DNA of 64,000 bases from Ralstonia pickettii (GTDB lineage Bacteria; Pseudomonadota; Gammaproteobacteria; Burkholderiales; Burkholderiaceae). Each line of letters opens with the position of its first letter. The first letter of the stretch is position 1. The DNA lies in the NCBI RefSeq assembly GCF_016466415.2, contig NZ_CP066771.1, forward strand, positions 558,001-622,000, given 5' to 3'. A program made the position numbers and the translations under genes. Positions 43,163 to 54,217 of this stretch are shown one piece after another. The notes under the pieces were generated by a model that had not been told where the DNA came from, ran no database searches, and saw only the letters and a program-made list of their open reading frames with translations.

Positions 43163-44050
43163 TTAAGCGGCGGCCGCAGCCGCAGCCGTCTTGAGCGGCA
43201 GAACAGCGCTGGTCTGCTCCGTGCAGCCGGAAACGCCAAAGGCCACCGCAACGGGATTCATGCTGTCGACCATTGAAGTCGGCATCAGGATCGTCGCACC
43301 ACGCTCTTTGGTGGTCTCGTAGATGATGTTCATGGCACGCAGTTGAAGCGCTTGCGGATGGCCTTCGTACATGCCCGCAGCCTCGACAAACTTGGCGGCG
43401 ATGGCCGCTTCTGCAGAACCCAGGATGACGCGGGCCTGTTTCTCGCGTTCGGCCTGGGCCTGCCGGGACATGGCGTCCTGCAGCGCCACGGGGATGGCCA
43501 CGTCGCGCACTTCGACCGACGATACGGTCACGCCCCATGCTGCAGTCTTTTCGCCGATCTCTGCGCGCAGCTGCTCGTCTGCCGCCTTCCGGTCCGATAG
43601 GAGTGCCGAGAGCATGGAGGCGCCGATCATTTCACGCAACGATGTCTGGGCGACGCGATCGATGGCCTGACGGTAGTCGGTAATGGCCAGCGCAGCCTTC
43701 TGCGCATCATGAACGTGCCAGAAGATGATCGCGTCGACATTGACCGGCACGGTGTCTTTCGTCAATGCCTGCTCGGCATTGAATCCGGTCGTTTGAATGC
43801 GCTCGTCAATCACAGCGGTGACGCTGTCGACGATCGGCAGGATCATGAACAACCCGGGACCTTTCACGCTTTGCAGCTTGCCTGCGCGCAGGATGACGAA
43901 CTTCTGCCAGGCGTTTGCCATCTTGAGTGTCGATGCAACGAGGATTGCCGCAACCCAAAACACGGGCGCCAGCAGAACCGAGCCGAACATACCGGCGGCG
44001 GCCCCCACAGCCAAGAGAAGGACAACGATGAATGCGGTGATGGGATTCAT
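43163..44050 (-). CDS. Slipin / SPFH (band 7) membrane protein
   Basis: 295 residues from ATG 44050. An N-terminal membrane hairpin (two helices, about 2-45) is followed by the SPFH domain: FVILRAGKLQSVKGPGLFMI, VIDERIQTTGF, AIIFWHVHDAQKA, then a coiled segment with AMSRQAQAEREKQARVILG. It ends with a C-terminal alanine tail. Slipins form oligomeric membrane domains and in bacteria usually pair with an NfeD protease, which is absent here. Same strand as the small gene following. Confidence 0.88.
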   Translation of the reverse strand: MNPITAFIVVLLLAVGAAAGMFGSVLLAPVFWVAAILVASTLKMANAWQKFVILRAGKLQSVKGPGLFMILPIVDSVTAVIDERIQTTGFNAEQALTKDTVPVNVDAIIFWHVHDAQKAALAITDYRQAIDRVAQTSLREMIGASMLSALLSDRKAADEQLRAEIGEKTAAWGVTVSSVEVRDVAIPVALQDAMSRQAQAEREKQARVILGSAEAAIAAKFVEAAGMYEGHPQALQLRAMNIIYETTKERGATILMPTSMVDSMNPVAVAFGVSGCTEQTSAVLPLKTAAAAAAA

Positions 44051-44140
44051 ATGGCGCCTCGCCAGCAAGTGGTACTGCAAACCATGAGGGACGGGGTCAG
44101 GGTTCTGGAGACGGTCGCTCGAACTGTCTGCGTGACGTCT

Positions 44141-44398
44141 TTACCCGAAGACGTGTGACCGGATGTCGTGTTCAAAATCGACTGTCCAGTCCGGGCCATG
44201 AGCACCGTCGTATTCCCGCATGGTCTTGCCCATCCGGACGATGACGCTACGGTCCAGCGCCTCGGAAGGGGCGCCACTCGAGAAGTGTTCCGTGGATGAC
44301 ACCTCAAAGCCGTCGGGCGCGAGGCCGTTTCGCAGGCACACCTCGCGAAACGCGTCGCGCTCCATGTCTGGGAACTGGAGAATGGTTTGATCGAGCAT
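44141..44398 (-). CDS. Hypothetical protein, 85 aa
   Basis: Start at ATG 44398: MLDQTILQFPDMERDAFREV begins a compact acidic protein, and VIVRMGKTMREYDGAHGPDW lies near the end. The longer frame upstream has no ribosome site. No family is recognised. It lies upstream of the slipin gene in the same direction and may be co-transcribed. Confidence 0.55.
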   Translation of the reverse strand: MLDQTILQFPDMERDAFREVCLRNGLAPDGFEVSSTEHFSSGAPSEALDRSVIVRMGKTMREYDGAHGPDWTVDFEHDIRSHVFG

Positions 44399-44471
44399 CA
44401 CGTTGGCCTCTTTCTCGTAGTGCGCCGCCGCCTGTGCATGAGATGCCGTGGGGCGTAACGGATCGTCGGCT

Positions 44472-44630
44472 TTAGAGTCGCCCCATGAACAAGAGCACGA
44501 GAACGATGAGCAGAACCACGCCGAGCGCACCGCTTGGCGCGTAGCCCCACCCGTTGCTGTAGGACCACCTTGGGAATGCCCCAACCAGTAAAACGGCTAA
44601 GACAATGAGAAGTACGAGTCCGAGAGACAT
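44472..44630 (-). CDS. DUF3309 small membrane protein
   Basis: 52 residues from ATG 44630. Two hydrophobic helices: SLGLVLLIVLAVLLVGAFP and GALGVVLLIVLVLLFMGRL, separated by WSYSNGWGYAPS. This is the DUF3309 pattern, a tiny membrane protein often found with stress genes such as CsbD. Its role is unknown. 44631-45077 contains no gene; promoters for both directions must be here. Confidence 0.85.
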   Translation of the reverse strand: MSLGLVLLIVLAVLLVGAFPRWSYSNGWGYAPSGALGVVLLIVLVLLFMGRL

Positions 44631-45077
44631 GATGTCCACCTTGTTTTGTAGATTCCCCCCAACTCCGTGTGCACGAGCCAGGCAAGAAGCGCTCCACGGT
44701 TGGTTCTTCATGAGGTTGACGCGCGAAGTTTTCCGGGCATTGCCCGAGCGAATTCAGCGTCTCTCACCGTCTTGAAGGATAGGGCAGCGCGGGATCGAAA
44801 ACGGTTCGGTAGCGTACGCGCCAGCGTGTCAGTTGTGTGTCGGGCGAATGCTTGCCCGTCACGGCCTCATGGCGTGCTGCATGCGCACCGCTCGCGGTCT
44901 TTCTTGTCGACTACCGTACAGACAGCACTGCATCTGCAGAGAAATCATGTGGTTTCGTCGGGCAAGGTCTTGTCTAGGTACGCGCATCGCCGGGTAATGA
45001 AATTGGCCCGCGCGCGGCGCCTCAGGGCACGGCATCCCCCGCGACCAACTGAGCGCCGAAAGCGCAGGAGCATTGCC

Positions 45078-45260
45078 ATGAACAAGGATCAAGTGAAGGG
45101 CCGTCTTGAAGAGGCGAAGGGCAAGTTGACTGAAGCCGTTGGCAGGGTCACTGGAAAGGACGCTACGGCAGCGAAAGGAAAGGCCGAACAGATCGCCGGG
45201 AAGTCGCAGGCGGCGTATGGCGATGCCAAGGAAGCGTTCAAGAAGCAGCCGAAGCCTTGA
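45078..45260 (+). CDS. CsbD-family stress protein
   Basis: 60 residues: MNKDQVKGRLEEAKGKLTEA, then VGRVTGKDATAAKGKAEQIA, the CsbD helical hairpin with repeated G-K-x-E/K pattern. Very hydrophilic and probably partly disordered. CsbD proteins are general-stress proteins of unknown mechanism. ATG 45078, GCAGGAG 12 bases ahead. Part of the stress cargo. Confidence 0.9.
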   Translation: MNKDQVKGRLEEAKGKLTEAVGRVTGKDATAAKGKAEQIAGKSQAAYGDAKEAFKKQPKP

Positions 45261-45593
<333 letters not shown>

Positions 45594-45656
45594 CGTATTC
45601 CTCCTGCCGGTTCAGTCGCCGGTTCGATGGCTCATTACCTTATCTGGAGTCACACC

Positions 45657-46118
45657 ATGAACATCAACGAATTGGACCACCAAAGCGGCGGACCGCGTGC
45701 TGCGATCGTCGGCAACGGTCAGCTCAGGGGCGTCGGCCCCGGTCCTGTCATCATGGCTGCCGACACGCTCAACGGCAATTCGGTTCTTGGCCCGAGCGGT
45801 GAAAGACTCGGCAAGATCGATCACATCATGCTGGATGTTCCCCGCGGGCAAATCGCCTATGCGGTGCTGTCATTCGGAGGTTTTCTCGGTGTCGGCACGA
45901 AGCTGTTCGCCGTGCCGTGGTCTGCTCTGACGCTCGACACTGTACGCAAGTGCTTCGTGCTGGGCATCGACAAGAAGCAGTTGGAAGCCGCGCCGGGTTT
46001 TGATCAGAATCACTGGCCTAGCATGGCGGATACGCAATGGGCCACCAGCATCCATCAATACTATGGATCGCCCCCGTATTGGGAGGGGAGCCGGAATGAG
46101 GTCAAACTGGATTCCTGA
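45657..46118 (+). CDS. PRC-barrel domain protein
   Basis: 153 residues from ATG 45657. PRC-barrel (about 35-115): SVLGPSGERLGKIDHIMLDV, AYAVLSFGGFLGVGTKLFAV, PWSALTLDTVRKCFVL. PRC barrels bind RNA or protein partners, e.g. in photosynthesis and RimM; single-domain forms are common in stress loci. It precedes a convergent Crp gene by 20 bases. Function unknown. Confidence 0.88.
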   Translation: MNINELDHQSGGPRAAIVGNGQLRGVGPGPVIMAADTLNGNSVLGPSGERLGKIDHIMLDVPRGQIAYAVLSFGGFLGVGTKLFAVPWSALTLDTVRKCFVLGIDKKQLEAAPGFDQNHWPSMADTQWATSIHQYYGSPPYWEGSRNEVKLDS

Positions 46119-46138
46119 TGAAGTCGGCGTATTGCTGG

Positions 46139-46858
46139 TCAGAGCGCCTCGAGGTCTGGAAGCAGGCGATCGAACTCGCGCTTGACCACGGCATAGCATT
46201 CGCAGACGCGACGCTCGAGGCCGGGGCGGTCGAGGACTTCGATGGTTCCGTGGCTGTAACGGATCAATCCGGCGGTCTGCAGCTTCAAAGCGGCTTCAGT
46301 GACCCCGGACCTGCGCACGCCCAGCATGTTGGCAATCAGCTCCTGGGTCATGCGCAGCTCGTTGGAGGGCAGGCGGTCCAGGCTCAGGAGGAGCCAGCGA
46401 CACAGCTGCTGGTCGATCGAGTGGTGCCGGTTGCAGACGGCGGTCTGTGCCATCTGGGTAATGAGTGCCTGGGTGTAGCGCAGCAACAGACGCTGCATGG
46501 CGCCGGCGCGGGCAAACTCCTGCTTGAGAATGCGGGCACTGAGGCGGTAAGCGCCGCCCGCACTCTGAACCACGGCACGGCTGGGGGTGGTCTCCCCGCC
46601 CATGAAGATGGCGATGCCGACCATGCCCTCGTTGCCGACGATCGCGATCTCGCCCGAGGAGCCGTTCTCCATGACATAGAGCAGGGAGACGATGGACGTG
46701 ACGGGAAAGTAGACGTATTCGGGGCGATCGCCCGATTCATAAACGACGTGCCCGAGCGGCAGGTCGGCCCAGGTTAGCTGGGGCGCGATTCTCTCCCATT
46801 CTGCGGGCGGCAGCACGGACAGCAGATGGTTCAGCTTCGGATTCGGTAGAGCCGTCAT
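46139..46858 (-). CDS. Crp/Fnr-family transcription regulator
   Basis: 239 residues. Cyclic-nucleotide-type barrel with YVYFPVTSIVSLLYVMENGS and VGNEGMVGIAIFMGG; a winged-helix domain with MTQELIANMLGVRRSGVTEA and LIRYSHGTIEVLDR. It lacks the Fnr cysteines, so it is not an oxygen sensor of the Fnr kind. This subtype usually controls stress genes. It may regulate the CsbD/PRC/DUF3309 group. Divergent from nothing; the AI-2E gene lies upstream on the same strand. Confidence 0.88.
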   Translation of the reverse strand: MTALPNPKLNHLLSVLPPAEWERIAPQLTWADLPLGHVVYESGDRPEYVYFPVTSIVSLLYVMENGSSGEIAIVGNEGMVGIAIFMGGETTPSRAVVQSAGGAYRLSARILKQEFARAGAMQRLLLRYTQALITQMAQTAVCNRHHSIDQQLCRWLLLSLDRLPSNELRMTQELIANMLGVRRSGVTEAALKLQTAGLIRYSHGTIEVLDRPGLERRVCECYAVVKREFDRLLPDLEAL

Positions 46859-46937
46859 GGTCGCCTCCCTTCCAGTGGTGGTGTGGTATCCATGTCGTCA
46901 TTTCTGCGGCGCTGCTGAGCACGGTGGCGGCCGTGCA

Positions 46938-47990
46938 TCAGCGCGCCTCCCGGCCCAAGCTCTGCGCCGCCCATGCGCGCGACAGCACAATCTTGAGCGC
47001 GGCGATGACGGGCACCGACAGGAAAATGCCCGCGACGCCGCCCAACTGCTCGCCTGCAAGCAACCCCACGATGACGAGGAGCGGACTGACCTTGACCCCT
47101 TCGCTCATCAGGTAGGGATTCAGCACGTAGTCCTGGAACAGACGGTAGACCACGATGAACCCGATCAGCCAGAACAAGTGCGGATACCCGCTGAACACGG
47201 CGACGGTGACGATCGCCACCACGGCGGCCAATGGCCCGGCAAACGGAATGAACTCCAACACCGCAGCCGTGGTTGCCAGCAACAGTGCATATGGCACGCC
47301 CAGCAGGTAAAAGGCGATGCTGTAGAAAAGCAAGGTGGCCAGGGACAGTAGCAGCAGTGCGCGCACATAGCGTGACAGGAGCGTGTCCAGATCATCGATG
47401 ATGTTTCCCCAGAGGCGCTTATCCGAGGATCGAATCCATGACAGCAGCGCAGCGTGGATGGAAGGCGCTTCATTGATCATCAGAAAACTCATGATGGGGA
47501 TGAGCACAAGGTAGACGAGATTGCTGGCTGCGTGCATGACACCCAGGCCGATGTTTCGAACCAGAGGCATAGCCTGGTCGGAGGTTGTCGAGAGCTGCTC
47601 GCGGAGGAACTCCAGAATGCGCGCGCGCAGCGGCTCCAGAAAGTTCGGGAGGGCAAGGCGATCTGCCATGGTGCTGGTATCGAGCAGCTTCGGGAGTTGA
47701 TCGGCAAGCCTGCCCGCTTCCTCCTGCACCGTCACGCCAAACACCGAGCCCGCCACGATGACCACCAACACGACGAGGATGAACACGACGCCGATCGATA
47801 CGCTGCGCGGCGCCTGTCTCGGCATGCGCCGTTCCAGTTGTTCGATTAGCGGGTACAGCAGGTAGCTGAAGAAGACAGCAAATACCGTGACCAGCAGCAC
47901 GGATGCGATCTTGTAGATGATCAATACGGCCAGCGCAAAGAGAAAAACGGTCCAGACGATTCTTCCGGTGCGCGGGTCAAATCCGAGCAT
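46938..47990 (-). CDS. AI-2E family transporter (PerM/YdiK-like)
   Basis: 350 residues, about seven membrane helices in the typical order: a helix pair at the N-terminus (ALAVLIIYKIASVLLVTVFA), a soluble-loop region (LDTSTMADRLALPNFLEPLR), and the C-terminal block with ALLLATTAAVLEFIPFAGPL, LNPYLMSEGVKVSPLLVIVG and LAGEQLGGVAGIFLSVPVIA. The family name comes from TqsA. Substrates vary, and some members are Na+/H+ antiporters. No signal for AI-2 in this locus. Confidence 0.88.
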   Translation of the reverse strand: MLGFDPRTGRIVWTVFLFALAVLIIYKIASVLLVTVFAVFFSYLLYPLIEQLERRMPRQAPRSVSIGVVFILVVLVVIVAGSVFGVTVQEEAGRLADQLPKLLDTSTMADRLALPNFLEPLRARILEFLREQLSTTSDQAMPLVRNIGLGVMHAASNLVYLVLIPIMSFLMINEAPSIHAALLSWIRSSDKRLWGNIIDDLDTLLSRYVRALLLLSLATLLFYSIAFYLLGVPYALLLATTAAVLEFIPFAGPLAAVVAIVTVAVFSGYPHLFWLIGFIVVYRLFQDYVLNPYLMSEGVKVSPLLVIVGLLAGEQLGGVAGIFLSVPVIAALKIVLSRAWAAQSLGREAR

Positions 47991-48035
47991 GACGATCCTC
48001 CCCGTCGGAGTGATGGCAGGGCGAGCCGCAGAGGA

Positions 48036-48557
48036 CTAGATCTGGCTCACGTGTGCCGCGATGCTTTTACTGGTCTTGGTGATTGCCGCCTGGACGCTCT
48101 CCAAGGTCTCGAAGAACTCGCTGAAATGGGTGGCGTCCATACGGTGATGCGTGGCAATTGCGTTGGCCAGTTGCTCTCTGAACTGACGGATGCCGGCGAG
48201 CAACGCAATGACATCGCGCACCAGTTCAGGGGTGCTGAGGTTGTGCAGTTGAATGGCCGCGATCGCGGCCTCCAGCTCATCGATTGCGCGAATGTCGAAA
48301 GGCTTTTCTCCTGCAGCGATTGCACTCACGGCTTGCTTGTCGGGTAGCTCGCTCATAACGCTTCGTACCAGCGCCTCTGCTGCCATGGCAATTTCGCTCA
48401 CCGCTTTGGCCACCGTGCGCCTCTCCGTGCGCCGTTCGCTGCGCTGAAGCAACCAGCCTGCCAGCCACGTTCCCGCAATCGCAACAATGATTGCGGCCGC
48501 CTGTACCCACGCAGCCAAGGCGGGGTGTTTTTCGATCCAATCCAGAAGGCTGCTCAT
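48036..48557 (-). CDS. Hypothetical membrane-anchored protein, 173 aa
   Basis: One N-terminal helix (AWVQAAAIIVAIAGTWLAGW, about 15-34) followed by a soluble helical domain with a charged segment RSERRTERRTVAKAVSEIAM and later FREQLANAIATHHRMDATHF. Probably a single-pass inner-membrane protein with the bulk in the cytoplasm. No known family. It is the outermost cargo gene at the right end. Confidence 0.65.
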   Translation of the reverse strand: MSSLLDWIEKHPALAAWVQAAAIIVAIAGTWLAGWLLQRSERRTERRTVAKAVSEIAMAAEALVRSVMSELPDKQAVSAIAAGEKPFDIRAIDELEAAIAAIQLHNLSTPELVRDVIALLAGIRQFREQLANAIATHHRMDATHFSEFFETLESVQAAITKTSKSIAAHVSQI

Positions 48558-49500
48558 GAGAGATGTCTACCCAATGGAGCGGCTCCTCGTTCTTGTGGTT
48601 ATTCAGCGGCGTTTGCTCAAGTTATCTAACATCCTGCGCCTGTTTGCACCCTTTATATGACATTCGTCGAGCCGACTCAGACGTCTTGTGGAGGCGGTCT
48701 AGCCAAGGGGAACGCAATATCCACTCCAGTGTGATGAGGGCACTTTGCAACGATGAGTTCAATCGGGCTGCGCAATGGTTTGGCAGCCTCCACGGCGCTG
48801 GGCGGAGCAATCAGAGTTCCGGCATCAACCCGTTGTCTATGATTCAGCCGCTGCCGCATCAACGGCGGCGGGGTGTAACGCCTTGTTCCACGCAGTACCT
48901 CTGGACGGCAATTGCTTCGCAGTTCGCCGGCAGGTATTGGCAGCAACGCTGCCATATATACGCCGTTTCCGGTAAGGGGCCACGAGGAAAACCAGACCTC
49001 CGCTGAGCAGAAGCGGAACTCATCGTGAAAACCAATTGATCGGTTGCCGATGAAACCGGTACTTGTGTTGGCGTGGGAGAGCAACGCCGGCTTTCGCGCT
49101 TATTTCGCTAAAGTGAGGTGAGGTGCGCGGCAAGAATTTCGCCGGCGTGTCGGTGCGGGACTTGAGTGTGGACTCGGGGTGTCCCTGTGAAGCCTGCCGA
49201 CTGCAGGGAGTGGGGAATCGGATCACTCCGGAACGAGTGGAGGTTCCATAGTGACACTTCAAGACTGTCAAAAAAAGTGATCTAAAGCACACTAAGTGCG
49301 ACGCGGAACTGGGCGTGTCCCGCAACTGCGCTGATTACCGCAATTTTTTGCCGGGCCTGCATCTGCGGGTCCCTTTCCTTTGGGCAGGGTGGCATGAGAG
49401 CGGCGCGTATTTGCTACCTGCAGGCCCCGAGCGCCGAGATCCACGTTGGAATGTAACTGATTGAAATATAAGACTTTTCTCACCTCTGGTAGAGCCGTGC
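48558..49500. other. Non-coding stretch inside the right end
   Basis: About 940 bases without a supported gene; all frames are short or shadow-like. An inverted repeat or terminator was not seen. The stretch separates the last cargo gene from the right end. Confidence 0.4.
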
Positions 49501-49556
49501 GTGTCTACGGGTTCCAAATTGAGTGACCAAAGTTCAAGATTGAGTGAATCTCGACA
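49501..49556 (-). repeat. Right end of the Tn7-like element
   Basis: Read leftward from 49556: TGTCGAGATTCACTCAATCT, then TGAACTTTGGTCACTCAATTTGG-type sequence. Two TnsB-like sites lie directly next to each other. The first 25 bases are the exact inverse of the left end at 23289-23313. The flanking ACAAC (49557-49561) repeats the bases before 23289. Confidence 0.65.
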
Positions 49557-49581
49557 ACAACAACTTCCACTACGCCCGTTC

Positions 49582-49610
49582 TTGAAATCGTCATACCCCG
49601 TCCCTATAAT
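49582..49610 (+). promoter_or_regulatory. groES promoter
   Basis: TTGAAA (49582-49587), 17 bases, TATAAT (49605-49610). This near-consensus sigma-70 promoter overlaps the first base of CIRCE. CTTGAAA followed by CCCCGT also resembles a sigma-32 promoter, so heat induction may be double. Confidence 0.85.
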
Positions 49611-49636
49611 TAGCACTCGCCGGACAGGAGTGCTAA
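49610..49636 (+). promoter_or_regulatory. CIRCE element (HrcA operator)
   Basis: TTAGCACTC-N9-GAGTGCTAA, the perfect CIRCE inverted repeat, 91 bases before groES. HrcA binds it and blocks the promoter; GroEL levels tune HrcA activity. Confidence 0.97.
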
Positions 49637-49726
49637 CAATGCCTCCGGTCCCGATGCTTTCCCGATGCGCCGCGTCTTGCGGCGCGTTTTGTGAATAAAC
49701 ACTCACTTTGCATTGAGGAGTTGTGT

Positions 49727-50017
49727 ATGAACCTGCGTCCTTTGCACGACCGCGTGATCGTGAAGCGCCTGGACAACGAAACCAAGACCGCTTCGGGCAT
49801 CGTCATCCCTGACGCCGCCGCTGAAAAGCCGGATCAAGGCGAAGTGCTGGCCGTCGGCCCGGGCAAGAAAGACGACAAGGGCAATGCGATCGCGCTGGAC
49901 GTAAAGGTCGGCGACCGCGTGCTGTTCGGCAAGTACGCCGGCCAGGGCGTCAAGGTGGATGGTCAGGAAGTCCTGGTCATGCGCGAAGAAGACATCATGG
50001 CCGTGGTGCAAAAGTAA
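49727..50017 (+). CDS. groES: Co-chaperonin GroES
   Basis: 96 residues, full length. [20 protein letters not shown] at the start; the mobile loop ([14 protein letters not shown]) that contacts GroEL; and [14 protein letters not shown] at the end. The heptameric lid closes the GroEL chamber. GAGGAG is eight bases before ATG 49727. Controlled by the CIRCE/promoter pair just upstream and followed after 101 bases by groEL. Confidence 0.98.
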   Translation: MNLRPLHDRVIVKRLDNETKTASGIVIPDAAAEKPDQGEVLAVGPGKKDDKGNAIALDVKVGDRVLFGKYAGQGVKVDGQEVLVMREEDIMAVVQK

Positions 50018-50079
50018 GCACGCGCTCCGCCGCATCGCTTACCCGTAACCCAATCCTCATTGCCGGCGCCGCTGACTGA

Positions 50080-51762
<1,683 letters not shown>

Positions 51763-51817
51763 TTTGCCGTACCGGCCCTGGCCCGGCCATCCTTCGGGAT
51801 GGCTGTTCCAAACAAAG

Positions 51818-51851
51818 AACCCCGTGGGTGCGAGCCCACGGGGTTTTTTGT
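51818..51851 (+). terminator. Rho-independent terminator of groESL
   Basis: ACCCCGTGGG-TGCGAG-CCCACGGGGT followed by TTTTT, 56 bases after the groEL stop. Confidence 0.9.
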
Positions 51852-51992
51852 TGCCTGCTTTGTTAAGGCGGCGTTAACGCTGCAAGGCAGCGGCCTTCGC
51901 TACAATCGGCCAACTCGCGAGCCTCAGCGTCCTCAAGTGTCGATGAGCGTCCTGAAGCGGGGCACGACAACAACTCAGGGAAGGGAAAACAG

Positions 51993-53075
51993 ATGAACGA
52001 CATCACACGCGAGCCCGTCCTGGGCAGCGCCCCTGGTGGTCCCACCGCGGCTGCGCCGCAACCCTTGCGGCTGCGCTTTACCGGCAGCGGCTCGGAATAC
52101 TTCCGCATCTGGATCGTCAACCTGCTGTTGACCATCGTCACGCTGGGCATCTACTCGGCCTGGGCGAAGGTGCGTACGCTGCAGTATTTCTATCGCAACA
52201 CGCAACTGGCGAGGTCGAGCTTCGATTATCACGGCAGCCCGATCGCCATTCTCAAGGGCCGCGCGATCATTTTCGTGCTGGCGTTTGCGTTCAACCTCCT
52301 CGGCCATTCGTCGCCGCTGCTGGGGCTGGCGCTGCTGATCGTGATGGCCGCTGCGTTTCCGTGGCTGCTCGTGCGTTCGCTGCGTTTTCGCATGGCCAAT
52401 TCCAGCTACCGCGGCCTGCGCTTTGCCTTTACGGGCAAGGATGCCGAGGGGTACATGGTGTTTCTGGTGTGGCCCATCCTGAGCGTGCTGTCGCTGTACC
52501 TGCTCGCACCGCTGGCGCACCAGCGCTTCAAGCGCTTCCAGCACAAGAACACGCGCTTCGGTACCGCGCAGTTTGATTTTTCGGGCACGCCGGGCAACTT
52601 CTATGGCGTGTATCTGCGCACCTTCGGGCTGGCGATCCTGGCGCTCGTGGTGGCCTCGTGCCTCGCGCTGCTGCTGGGCGTGTCGTTGCACCGCGCGCCG
52701 AACGTTGGCCAGATCTTCGGCTTTATCGTCATCGGGCTGTTCATGTACGCCGCGATGCTGTTCCTGACGCCGTATTTCCTGTCGCGCCTGCAGAACTTGA
52801 TCTGGAACCACACCACGCTGGGCGCGCACCGCTTCCAAAGCCAGGTGGGCGCGGGCAAGCTGTTCTGGATCTTCGTGTCCAATGCGGTGCTGATCTTGAT
52901 CACCATCGGCTTGTTCACGCCGTTTGCGCGCGTGCGAACAGCACGCTACAAGCTCGACTCGGTGACGATGCTCGCGGCCGGTTCGCTCGATACCTTCGTT
53001 GCCGGTGAAACCACCAACGTGGGCGCCTTGGGCGACGCCACGGTGGACTGGTACGACATCGACATCGCGCTCTAA
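51993..53075 (+). CDS. DUF898 / YjgN-family membrane protein
   Basis: 360 residues. About six membrane helices, with two copies of the DUF898 signature: LTIVTLGIYSAWAKVRTLQY (about 45-64) and ITIGLFTPFARVRTARYKLD near the C-terminus, plus LAPLAHQRFKRFQHKNTRFG. This is YjgN, of unknown function, often next to an M48 peptidase as here. Probable inner-membrane scaffold or export factor. The next gene begins 29 bases on. Confidence 0.9.
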   Translation: MNDITREPVLGSAPGGPTAAAPQPLRLRFTGSGSEYFRIWIVNLLLTIVTLGIYSAWAKVRTLQYFYRNTQLARSSFDYHGSPIAILKGRAIIFVLAFAFNLLGHSSPLLGLALLIVMAAAFPWLLVRSLRFRMANSSYRGLRFAFTGKDAEGYMVFLVWPILSVLSLYLLAPLAHQRFKRFQHKNTRFGTAQFDFSGTPGNFYGVYLRTFGLAILALVVASCLALLLGVSLHRAPNVGQIFGFIVIGLFMYAAMLFLTPYFLSRLQNLIWNHTTLGAHRFQSQVGAGKLFWIFVSNAVLILITIGLFTPFARVRTARYKLDSVTMLAAGSLDTFVAGETTNVGALGDATVDWYDIDIAL

Positions 53076-53103
53076 CCCGCGCTGCAAGGTAAAGGCACCC
53101 GCC

Positions 53104-54198
53104 GTGATTCTCGCGACCTACTTCGACGGCCGTACTTCGCGCGCGCAACCCGTGCGCCTTGCCGTCGAGGCGGGCGAGGCGGTGCTGTTCGAGCCTGAAG
53201 GGACGGTGCTGCGCCGCGCGCCGCTCTCTACGCTGCGGGTGTCGGAGCGCGTCAAGCATGCACCGCGCCTGATCACCTTCGAAGACGGCGCGTTTTGCGA
53301 GATCAACTACCCGGCGGAGCAGACGTCGCTGAATGTGCTGCTGCATCGCACCGGCTATCGCGAGGGCTGGGTCGTGGTGGCGCAGAACAGCTGGAAGCTG
53401 GCACTGGGCTCGCTGCTGGCCACGGTCGTGGTGCTGGCGCTGGGCTATCGCTACGGCTTGCCGTGGGGTGCGAGGGTCGTGGCCAATATGGTGCCGCAGC
53501 GCGCCGAGGCGCAGTTGGGCCGCAGCACGCTCAAAGCCATGGACGAGCGCTGGCTCCGGCCTAGCAAGCTGCCCGTTGCGCAGCAGGACCGCATCCGCGC
53601 ACGCTTTGCCGCGCTGCACCGGCCGCCGCAGGCCACGCACACGTATCACATCGTGTTTCGGGATGCCGACATCGGCGCCAATGCCTTTGCGCTGCCCGGC
53701 GGCGACATCGTCGTGACCGACGCGCTGGTCAAGCTGGTGGGCGAGGGCGATGGCCTGACGGGTGTGCTGGCCCACGAGGCGGGTCACGTTGAATATCGCC
53801 ATGGGCTGCGGCAGGTGATTCAGTCATCGGCCATTGGGGCAACGGCGGCGCTGCTGTTTGGCGATGTCTCGACGATCCTGTCAGGCGTGCCGGCGGCGCT
53901 GCTGACGCTGCGCTATTCGCGTGACTACGAGCGCGACGCCGACCGCTATGCCGCGCTGCTGCTGCAGGAGAACGGCCTGTCTGTCGGCGCGTTTGCCGAT
54001 GTGCTGCAGGCGCTGGAAGACACGCATGGTGGCGCCCGCAAGGCAGACGCCGCCGATGCCGCGAAGAAGCCTGAGGCCGCCAGCGATGACGATGCTTCGG
54101 CGTTTTTCTCGTCGCACCCGCTGACTCGTGAGCGCATCGATACGCTGCGCCGCTTCGACCGCACGCACGGCGGCAGCGACAGCGGCGACGCAGATTGA
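53104..54198 (+). CDS. M48-family metallopeptidase, membrane-anchored
   Basis: 364 residues from GTG 53104 (AAGG 15 bases upstream; the open frame extends earlier but into the previous gene). One N-terminal-half membrane helix (LALGSLLATVVVLALGYRYG, about 99-118). Zinc site HEAGH at 224-228; the third ligand is in the YERDADRYA block. Peptidase active in the envelope, like HtpX/Oma1-type quality-control proteases. Follows the YjgN gene and probably works with it. Confidence 0.9.
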   Translation: MILATYFDGRTSRAQPVRLAVEAGEAVLFEPEGTVLRRAPLSTLRVSERVKHAPRLITFEDGAFCEINYPAEQTSLNVLLHRTGYREGWVVVAQNSWKLALGSLLATVVVLALGYRYGLPWGARVVANMVPQRAEAQLGRSTLKAMDERWLRPSKLPVAQQDRIRARFAALHRPPQATHTYHIVFRDADIGANAFALPGGDIVVTDALVKLVGEGDGLTGVLAHEAGHVEYRHGLRQVIQSSAIGATAALLFGDVSTILSGVPAALLTLRYSRDYERDADRYAALLLQENGLSVGAFADVLQALEDTHGGARKADAADAAKKPEAASDDDASAFFSSHPLTRERIDTLRRFDRTHGGSDSGDAD

Positions 54199-54217
54199 TC
54201 GGGAGGACGCAGCCGCG

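Noticed and set aside
48677..49084. 135-codon minus-strand frame
   Set aside because: Proline- and arginine-rich, no domain, next to a transposon end; not supported.
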